A stretch of 64,000 bases of DNA from Tubiluchus corallicola (taxonomy: Eukaryota; Priapulida; Priapulimorpha; Priapulimorphida; Tubiluchidae), in the NCBI GenBank assembly GCA_030141605.1, contig JAQGDQ010000040.1, forward strand, positions 124,001 to 188,000, given 5' to 3'. Numbering within the stretch: position 1 is the first letter of the stretch; each line of letters starts with the position of its first letter. Made by a program: the position numbers and the translations under genes. The notes below the pieces were generated by a model. It was not told the origin of the DNA, did no database searches, and worked only from the letters and a program-made list of their open reading frames with translations. Positions 55,949 to 64,000 of this stretch are shown one piece after another.

Positions 55949-56329
55949 ATGGATGAAGAGCTTCAGAAATTGAGAGCAAAGAGACTGGCTGAAATGCAAC
56001 AGCAATATGGTGGTGATGGCAGCCAAAAACAGAATGAAGAGGCTGAACGTGCAGCAAGAGAAGCAGAAATGAAAAATAGTATTTTAAGTCAGGTACTCAG
56101 TCAGGAAGCACGTGCTAGACTAAACACTGTGGCATTGGCTAAACCAGAAAAGGCAAAAATGATAGAAAACATGTTGTGCAATATGGCTAGAACGGGACAA
56201 ATTCAAGAAAAACTAAATGAAGAACAATTTAAATCATTATTAGAACAAGTCAGCCAACAAACACAGAAAAAAACCACTGTAAAGTTCGACCGCCGGCGAG
56301 CTCACCTAGATTCTGATGAGGATGACTGA
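55949..56329 (+). CDS. PDCD5: Programmed cell death protein 5, intronless coding region
   Basis: A 126-residue protein (125 in human, from memory). The start is the ATG of MDEELQKLRAKRLAEM; the frame upstream lacks an ATG in good context. The PDCD5/TFAR19 fold is seen throughout: the N-terminal charged helix, AEMKNSILSQVLSQEARARL, LAKPEKAKMIENML, MARTGQIQEKL, SQQTQKKTTVKFDRR and the acidic end DSDEDD. Known roles include apoptosis regulation, TIP60 stability and interaction with the CCT chaperonin, in nucleus and cytosol. TTTAAACTTCAG just upstream (about 55899) looks like an acceptor, so a 5' non-coding exon is likely. The coding part has no introns, unlike vertebrate genes. The sequence is intact with no sign of decay. 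Confidence 0.94.
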   Translation: MDEELQKLRAKRLAEMQQQYGGDGSQKQNEEAERAAREAEMKNSILSQVLSQEARARLNTVALAKPEKAKMIENMLCNMARTGQIQEKLNEEQFKSLLEQVSQQTQKKTTVKFDRRRAHLDSDEDD

Positions 56330-56889
56330 CTATAACTACTGCAGGGCTACAGGTTTTCCAACCTTCAACTAATCTTAACTTGTCGACTTGCTCGTTTTAT
56401 TGTGTTTTTCTTTTTGTGTAGAAAAGACAGATTTATGTATGTCAACCGTTTTCTTGTTACACATTTTTGTTTCTTTTGGAATGTTTTTTTGAGGTATGAG
56501 GAGGTAGCAGATGGTTAAGCCGGCATCAACCAATGCAAATGTTAGTAGCTTTTAACAACAGTGTCTCTGAAGCCCATTCTGGGTATTTCTAGTATTTTTG
56601 TATGTTTTTGTTAGTAGAATATGAATATCTCTGTTGTATGTCATTTGGCGTTTGTTTAGATGCGGTAGACCAACAGCAGTGAGTAGGGACAACCTACATG
56701 CGTAGAGTTTAGTTATAATTCAGAGTTATTTTTCATTTGTATTTTGTGTAACATAAATGATGAGCTATAGTAGGTGATTAGGTGCAGCTAGATCTATTTG
56801 CCAAGTAGCATTCTGTATGTTTTTCCCATGTGCAGTATTGTGATTTTTGCAGCAGGTTATATAGTTGAGTGATAGTGTTAAAACATATA

Positions 56890-56895
56890 AATAAA
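56890..56895 (+). terminator. Candidate poly(A) signal of PDCD5
   Basis: AATAAA is about 560 bases after the stop, before the sequence character changes. Other AATAAA sites exist, so this is tentative. Confidence 0.4.
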
Positions 56896-56899
56896 GAAG

Positions 56900-59800
56900 A
56901 TGATGTTTTTGTTATAGGAATTAAGACCAGCATGCAAAGAACAGTAACTTGTATATGTTTACTAATATTTTAAAGAGTCTGCTTGTAAGCTGCCATAGCT
57001 GTTATCTTTGTTACTACTTGTATCCATCAATTCAATACTGTATTGTTGATGCTTAAAAAGAAACAACTGTGGCTGAATTCTATTGACTGAAAACAATTTA
57101 GTGACATGTACATGTGTACTAGTGTGATTTTCACAAGAAATCATTTTTGGAATGTTGTAATTTGTATTAGTAAAAAATTATAGATTAGTTGATGAACAAC
57201 TATTGCCTTGGGTGCAAAAAATAAAATTAAAATGAAGCATGTGTACATCGAGTAACCCTTTTTAGTCAACAGAAAAATAAATTATAAGAGAGGAATTTGC
57301 ATATTGCTTCTGGTCATCGTAACAGCTCCATTACTCTTGATAATACAGCGATCATCATTATTACATGGCACTGATGTACAGTTAGTAGATCATTAGGTCT
57401 GCATATTTCATTGGATCGTGCCACATAAGTTTCATTTTTACAAGTGTTGCATACATTCGTATATATAGAAACATGTAGTACATATATATATATATATATA
57501 ATAAATTGCAAAAACGTTCATCATCATCTGAGCTTAAAAAATTAAATGTGAGACATCGTAGTTTGCCTTCTGCTGTCGCACCTTAGGACTCTTCAAAACG
57601 AAGTATTGTTCAGGATCGGAAATGTTCCATTGAGGACTTTTTGCGTGTAATTCACTCACGTGAGTAATATATCTCCTCTTGCTTTCTTTTATAACTGAAG
57701 TTGTGCATGAAAAGCTTTAATACGTAGGCTGTCTTCTGGTAATCTCAGAGCTTGGCCACCAGTCTTATGCGTTTAATCTTCCTAGTCCATTTTTTCCTTG
57801 TCTTTGTTCTGCAAATATTTATTACTTATACCTATTTTAGTTTCAGTAACGACCTGTATAAACATCATTATGAAACCGTTAATTGCTAGTTGATTGTCCT
57901 TTTAGTTTCACAGATTTAGATGCGTTCTCAGAGAGAGATTTCTAAGGTGGCGCAAAAGGGACGCTATAATGAGCATCATGTTTTTGGGCAAGCTCTGCTT
58001 TCTGCTACTTCGTTATTATGAGTGCGCGTGAAGTTTTTGCAACAATTTTCATTACGTGTACTCCGTGTAGTGAACTATTTGCGTGTAAATAGCAAATAGT
58101 TAAAAGTGTCAATTTACTATGTTATCTATAAATGTTCAAATCGGGTAAAAAGCATCAACAAGGTCTTTTTACAAGTAATAACATTCTACTTTTTCATTTA
58201 AATCAAACGATATTACGGTGTTTTTGTCGATGGTCTTTTAATTGCAAAATGTTTTCAAAATATTCAAGAAACTGCCATCATTTTTAATTGTTATAATATT
58301 AATGCAATTAATCACGTATAAGCTGATTTAAATAAAACGATATTACAGTATTCTTGTTGATGGTCTTTTATTTGTAAAATGCTTTCAAAATATTCAAGAA
58401 ACTGCTATCATTATTAATTGTTATAATATTAGTGTAGTTAATCATGATTAAGCTATACAGTACTGGTAACTGCCACAGTGTGAGTTACAGTACTAACTTC
58501 AGGAAATCTGCACGAGTACACTTAGTCACCACGTCTGCACCTAACTAAATTTCGCTTGTATTCTGTTAAACTGCTACATTATACAATTTCTTTACCTCAC
58601 AGCCTATTTTTTGAAATTTAATAAAGTTCATTATCATTATAGTTAATGCTAATGATCACAGCACAATGACCACAATCTTAATCATTTATAATATTTCCAT
58701 ATTTTAGGTTATCTAAATATTACCAGATTGCTGTTTTTATGCAGCTGGCCTCAAGTAGGAGTTACTGCTGCATTTTTTCAATTTACAGTAATTTCATGTG
58801 CTAATCCTGTCAGAAGTTAGACTATGACATTTAAATAAATTTACTGATACGTTGTATTGATACATTGATACATTACATACGTTGATACATTAAAATCATC
58901 AATTAAATGCAAATAATTAATTGTTATTATGGTTTTACTTATTATTTATTATACGCTTAATAACAAATCAAGAGTTCCAATAACTGCAGTTTTTCTGCTA
59001 TTGGTATTTTGATGATTTTAGGATGCAGGGTTATATTGGTGTATTACACATTATTCGGCTTACGTGAGTGGATAACGAAGAAGCTTATATCAACGATGAA
59101 AGATCAGCTAACTTAAACCATATAAGTGAAGGTTGAACAAGAGAACCTGTTTTATAAACACAAAAAGAATGGTATCTATTCCTGAGATTATAATGGACGA
59201 AAACTTGTCAGAAACAACAGACTTCATCTTCATCTCTGTGTGATGAACTGAGGAGTCATGTTAAGTAAATGAACTGTCGAACAAACTGTCAGCTAGACCG
59301 AACTTCAATGCTAGTACATTATGTGACTGTATATACTGCTTTTTCATTATTGTATTTATTGTTTGCCTCTACATAGCATGTGATTCACTCATTTTTTGTC
59401 CTCTTATAGTGAAACACTACGTTGCATTGTGCAAAAATACAATGAGTTTTTGTATTTAATTTTAAAAGTGGCTTAATTATGTTCAATGTATTTTACATGC
59501 CAAACCAATTTTTGCAATTGTAATTGTAAGATTGTAAAATGTAAATACTGTATTTCTGTCTTTTTTTAAACAATTTGTTTAAGTTGGTAAATATATATAT
59601 GGTTACTACTACAAGTGACAGCATTTTTGTTCATTTTAAATATAGTAACAACTATATTACTGTAATTAATACCTTCTTTAGCTTGTGTAATAATGATTTC
59701 TAAGTAAGTTTTTAGCTACCCAGTTGCAGAAAAAACCAATTATTTATAATTTCAAGTTTATTATTATAATTAATGATGGAATAAATTCACAATTGTTGAA

Positions 59801-59940
59801 TCTGAAACTAAATTTGCTCCAACATGGAAAATGTGAAAAATTCGGGAAAAAACAGTTGAACGTAAATGTCTTCATTAGAGACACTGGAAAAACATTTTCA
59901 AACCCTTTGAAAAACTTTGTTAACAGTCTACTCTTCTTTT
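56900..59940. other. Intergenic region with tandem duplication
   Basis: No supported gene. It includes a TA run at about 57483-57500 and a 130-base tandem duplication (listed separately). The rest is AT-rich and unassigned. Confidence 0.35.
58196..58455. repeat. 130-bp tandem duplication
   Basis: Unit one (58196-58325) and unit two (58326-58455) align end to end with scattered point changes. Each contains TGATGGTCTTTTA or its variant and ATTCAAGAAACTGC. Confidence 0.85.
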
Positions 59941-59944
59941 ATGG

Positions 59945-60395
59945 AGGATTGTTGTTGGCATGCTTCTGTCTCTTCCATTGAAGACAATGGAGTGTGTGCC
60001 AAGAGAGTCAGTTATTGATCACATTGATGGAGCTGCAGCGTCGACTGTGGCTGAGCAATCCGATCCTTGAACCACTGGAGTGGCCTCTCCAGGGCACACG
60101 CCTGGGCAATGTGTATGGAGATCCTGAGTTGCCTAGACAACAGGAACCCCCTCTCTTCCTCCCTGGTGTAGTCCAAAGGAAAGTGGAGTGATACGTTTGG
60201 CACCAGGTTGGCTGCAGGAGCTGCCGGAGTCAGTGAGCATGCTGCACTGGTCCGCCTTCGGGGCTCCACTCCTGATTTGAAAGTTTACTCCTCTACACAT
60301 GGCTGTTGGGTCACTTGACCTCCTCTGCCCTCTAACCGTTGGCTGCTTGTGCAGCTCCTCTGCCTAGTGTCGAGATACAGTGTGGACATCCCGCA
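59945..60395 (-). repeat. GC-rich body attached to the 5S-derived sequence
   Basis: About 450 bases are sharply richer in GC than both flanks. They directly follow the 5S-like segment on the minus strand. Two overlapping frames are open by virtue of composition, with no recognised domain. Together with the 5S head this has the layout of a SINE3-type (5S-derived) retroposon, but the body family is unknown to me. Confidence 0.5.
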
Positions 60396-60513
60396 AGGGT
60401 ACAGCACCTGGTATTCGTAAGCGGTCACCCTCCAACTACTAACAAGGCTCTGCGTTGCTTAACTTTGGTGATCAGACGAGAATCGGTGTTTTCACCGTGA
60501 TATGGTCGTAGAC
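60396..60513 (-). pseudogene. 5S rRNA-derived sequence
   Basis: On the minus strand the sequence begins GTCTACGACCATATCAC and continues with TCTCGTCTGATCACC, then AAGTTAAGCAACG (box A region). It goes on through GGTGACCGC (box C region) and closes near AATACCAGGTGCTGTAC. Length is about 118 bases, like 5S rRNA. Many substitutions relative to metazoan 5S consensus, a single copy, and a fused downstream body argue for a SINE head or pseudogene over an active rRNA gene. Internal RNA polymerase III promoter elements are largely preserved. Confidence 0.8.
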
Positions 60514-61380
60514 TAAGGAGGATAGTACAGCCCTTTTCAGTGTCCAACTTAAAACCTACAAAAGACGGTACACAGAAACAAAGTTGTTCCCTAGCAAAGC
60601 ATCTTTGGGACACAGCATAAAAATAAAAGATCTATTTCAGGGTCACTAGGAACCTAACTGCTAATTAACTACTTTTCTTTGAATTGCTCTTCTCGAATTA
60701 GGTCAAGTCACTTAACTGTGGACTGTTTTTCAAGTTGTGAAAAATTACGTACTGTTTAATATATTGTACCTGGAAAACAATTATTTTGGAGTGAATATGC
60801 AAGTTGTTGAATTCACCCACAGTCCCACAGGTTACATTAGATTTAGATTTATTTATTTTATCCGGATATAGTTACATCAGTAAACATGCTGGTTAGTAAT
60901 TAATTAATTATATACTAGCATAAAACTAGTACGGGAGCGAAATAACAAATTTGATTAAAAGTGTAAAAAATTTCGTTAGAAATGGCTGCAATAATATTAT
61001 TAAATACAGACCTAATTGTATAGATTAACACATATTTTTGACGGCTACTGGAAGGCCTCTATTACTGCAATCAGGAAAAAGCAAAAAGGTTATTTGAAAT
61101 TTTTTAGGAGCAAATTTTTTAGAAATATGCGCGAAACGCCTTTGAACATACATGTTAGTAAGTTGCTAACGGCCGCTGTTGCCCAGCAACATGGTGCCCT
61201 TTAGCGTCACACGTTCGAAGTACTGTTCTACGCGTAAGCTAGAAAATCTCATACCCAAGCGCTTCATCTATCTGATATTTTCATTGTAGAATATTCAAGG
61301 AAAATAAACTAATGTGAAATGAAGTATTTTCAGCTTGTTGTGCCTGGGTGCTGCACGTGTTGCTCTTAGTTTGCCTCAAG
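60514..61380. other. Spacer and MIX23 5' flank
   Basis: A TTTAGATTTAGATTTATTTATTTTAT stretch at about 60839-60864 resembles the antisense tail of a retroposon. The last 180 bases are the presumed MIX23 promoter and 5' UTR. Nothing else is recognised. Confidence 0.35.
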
Positions 61381-63864
61381 ATGGCAGCTGCCGGTGTCAG
61401 TTCAAGCGAAGAACTTCATTTAAACTGTAAAGATTTTGCCGAATTTCAGGATACGCTAAAAACAATGAGAGCGGTAGACGACAAAATAATAAATGTTCTA
61501 AATACAACCATACCAACGGAGTCCTTTAAGAGCGAAATAAATGCAACTGAACGATGTAAAGAACTCTTTGATCAAGTACGTATACGCGAACTAGTTAGGT
61601 ACTGCCCCTGGTTTTTGTTTTAAAGTTGAATCGAAAGAAAAATAAGTTACAGTCGTCAGGCGTACTAACTTACAAGTGCATATAGTTATTCAATTTTTGA
61701 GATAGAGAAGCGTGCCACAACTATTTACTGTACACTATTCTGGAAATTTATTGGTGACATTTTTACCCTGATTAAGCTGTTTAAGACAGTTATTGAATTA
61801 AGGCATAATGATATTAGTTGGACTGGGGTGAGGGGGGGGATTCATCTACCATATTCAAGGCTGTTTTATTCACTATAAAATACTTACACATCTGAATAGA
61901 GCCGTAGTGATACTTTTATAGTTCTGTGTCTTTCTTCATATGATTTTCTTTGATATTAAATAAGCCAGGTTTCAACGACATCACAACCATCTACAATAAG
62001 TAGGCTTTGCCACTAAGTGCTGGATCGTAGCTTACAATGTAGTACTGTATCACCTGGTGACTGCACACATTTTCTTTAGTCACACATGGTTCTCAATTTT
62101 TTGATACCATAGTTTTAGTGAGGCAGCAAACCAAAATTGTGGAATGATTTACAAATTCATGCACGTAAAAGCAATAATGTTCAAAAGTTGAAATCATTTT
62201 TTAAAATGTATTTTTATAAAGAATCATTTTTAATTAATTAGAAATTTAATTATTAGTTATTATATGGACTTATGGATTTAATTTGGGCTAATTTCTGGTG
62301 ATTTTTGTATACATTTACTATAATTTTAGTTTTATCTATAATAGCCGATTGTGTACTGCTTGCGTGTTATGATTTTATGTATGTAAAATGTATTTGTCCG
62401 TTTTAATGTTAATACATTTTAAATATTCAGTAAATTTTTATTTTGCTGACTGCCAAACTGTAAAAAGTGATCAGAGGTTCTGTGATGTTCTGGCAGTTCA
62501 GGCTTCTCAAAATGGTTAGTTGACTTTTTTGGCACATTTGAATAGCGTGCTCTTGTGCTGGGATTCAGGGGGTGTGGCTTCAGGGTAGGGATGCACCGAA
62601 ACCCGATTTTACCAAACCGAACTGAACTGGTACAAAAATTTTCAAACCTTTTTGGCTGAACCGATTTTAAAATGAATTTCTATCATTTTATTTTGCCGAA
62701 ACCGAATTGAGCCAAACTCCACAAATTTTTTTACCAAAAACCGAATTATTAACTTATAGTAATAACTTTCAGTAGTTACACGCAACCTCAGCAGGTTTTT
62801 CAAAAGAAGTTTATTTTCACACTTGGAGAAGTAAAATTTTTGTATTACATAAGCTCCTTGGTATGCTTACAAATTTCATCTTGATAACCCAAGTAGTAAG
62901 GAACCAGTACTCAAATCAGTTTTCAGTAATAGATAACAGTATAATAATTACTTTGTTATTGTATCCTAACCAGTTCATGTAGTCAACATTTTACATAGTG
63001 CATTAGTGTCTCAAATATTTTACACTAAATTTCAATCTGCTGTGTTAAATTCCGAAGTTTGGTGCACCCTTACTTCTAGGAGACTTTTTACTGTGCTAAC
63101 CGTGCTTTCATTGTAACTGCTAGTATTACGGTCTTCTATTCTTCTTGTTTTATTCTTTTTTAATAAGCGTATGCCTAGTATAGTCAAGTGGGGGACTTAC
63201 AGTTACAATTAATTACCTACCTACGAGTAATTTTACTTTACATCTTTAATAAGCTAAAGTCTGCATACTATACAGTTACGGTAAAATTCTTCAAAGATAG
63301 ATATAGTACTCAAGCTTCTACAATTTGTGTAGAAAATGATATTAATAATCGTTTTAAAGTTATTTCGCGTAAATGTACATATAATTTTAGATGCCGTGTT
63401 TTAAACTCTTCTAATGGTTTATTAAAATGTGCAATTTACACTAGTGATGTTTTTGTATGCTCCAAGATTTTTGCCCACTGGAATGCAATTTTAATGTACT
63501 TTCAGTACAAGTCATTTCTGTAAATATTTTAACTAATTTCTCTTCTTATTTTTCTGTAAATTGTAAGTTTATGTTTTTATAATTTGTTTTTTTTGGTAAT
63601 CATTGTATTGTTGTGGCTTTCGACTATATTTGCGAGCTGAAATCAAGAGTAAAATAAAAAAATGAATAATTTAAAGGGTAACTTGGGTGACTTTGCCTTT
63701 TTTATTTTCAAAACTAGCTGCAGACAAATTACAGACAGAGAGATGTGGCTGTGAGACATTGTATTAAAGAAGCCAAAGAAACTGTAGATGCTGTGAGAGA
63801 AAAGAAAAATGCAGAACCAGACAACATAGATTTGTTGAGACAACTTCGGAAGGAACAAACTACG
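61381..63864 (+). CDS. MIX23: MIX23 (CCDC58) mitochondrial intermembrane space protein, 5' part
   Basis: Exon 1 is 61381-61575 and exon 2 is 63718-63864; the gene continues past the window edge. Exon 1 begins at ATGGCAGCTG after CTCAAG and encodes 65 residues with CKDFAEFQDTLKTMR, DDKIINVLNTTIPT and RCKELFD. Exon 2 adds 49 residues with RQRDVAVRHCIKEAK and LLRQLRKEQTT. These match CCDC58/MIX23 in order and spacing; cysteines at residues 16, 59 and 80 are visible. The family acts in the mitochondrial intermembrane space with a role in protein import in yeast. The final portion of about 30 residues is missing. The single 2.1-kb intron holds a LINE fragment and a hAT MITE. Confidence 0.93.
62110..62440 (+). 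mobile_element. Non-LTR retrotransposon 3' fragment
   Basis: GSKPKLWNDLQIHARKSNN then LKSFFKMYFYKESF and a stop at about 62241 is the usual C-terminal WN-L...FKK ending of a LINE reverse transcriptase. About 200 bases of AT-rich 3' UTR follow. It sits in the MIX23 intron. Confidence 0.65.
62586..63072. mobile_element. hAT MITE (TAGGGATGCACCGAA ends)
   Basis: It starts TAGGGATGCACCGAA and ends with the diverged complement TTTGGTGCACCCTTA. Flanking 8-mers CTTCAGGG (62578-62585) and CTTCTAGG (63073-63080) match at six of eight bases, as expected for an old hAT insertion. The left part is rich in ACCGAA subterminal motifs. No coding capacity. Confidence 0.82.
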
Positions 63865-64000
63865 GTATGTGTAATTAATGTAACTTAAAATGAGTTTGTA
63901 CAAAACTTAATGAAAATTCGTTTTGAGCAAAGTGTTCACATGTTTTGTAATAGACCATCAAATAATTAATGACAGCAAAAGTTTAAAGGAAAAACCAACT

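Noticed and set aside
59994-60269. Open frames on both strands in the GC-rich block
   Set aside because: They are open because of GC content, overlap each other, and the block adjoins a 5S-derived sequence; more likely a retroposon body.
60396-60513. An active 5S rRNA gene
   Set aside because: Too many substitutions in normally conserved stems, single copy and fused downstream body; called 5S-derived.
63188-63523. 111-codon frame in the MIX23 intron
   Set aside because: Start is not ATG; a faint likeness to LINE C-termini (YNFR, HWNAI) is too weak to call.

Overview
The window is nuclear DNA from an invertebrate metazoan. The genes are split by GT-AG introns, the base composition is AT-rich, introns and intergenic DNA carry many transposon remnants, and the proteins have clear animal orthologues. 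Phylum cannot be fixed from sequence alone. The Ty3 retroelement resembles types I associate with cnidarians and sponges, and the GPCR is divergent, so a non-bilaterian animal is possible but unproven.

Six protein genes are supported. On the minus strand: UMP-CMP kinase (CMPK1-like, six exons, 1906-6464), an SDR dehydrogenase (DHRS7-like, seven exons, 14831-22303), ribosomal protein S4 (seven exons including an ATG-only first exon, 34948-43500) and a secreted UPF0669/C6orf120-like protein (46759-47289). On the plus strand: an intronless divergent rhodopsin-like GPCR (28543-30159), an intronless PDCD5 coding region (55949-56329) and the first two coding exons of MIX23/CCDC58 (61381-63864, running off the right edge). 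These are housekeeping or signalling genes with no operon-like link between them.

The rest is accessory DNA. Left edge: a G/T-rich minisatellite. 7.5-14 kb: two different decayed Ty3/gypsy elements with an antisense non-LTR fragment between them. 22-31 kb: a perfect 43-bp hairpin, a 283-bp element with 8-bp target duplications, and a 247-bp foldback. The RPS4 introns hold an intronic H/ACA snoRNA candidate with a diverged second copy, a Tigger-like relic, an Ac-type hAT element, a piggyBac-type element with TTAA duplications, and one copy of a roughly 630-bp dispersed family whose other two copies sit in DHRS7 introns. 47-53 kb: two further terminal-inverted-repeat elements and two non-LTR 3' ends. 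55 kb: a degenerate telomere-like tract. 60 kb: a 5S rRNA-derived sequence joined to a GC-rich body. 62-63 kb: another non-LTR 3' end and a hAT MITE inside the MIX23 intron.

I found no dramatic new multi-gene system. The most distinctive items are the paired snoRNA-like sequences in RPS4, the 5S-derived element, and several short elements with intact target-site duplications that may be undescribed families.
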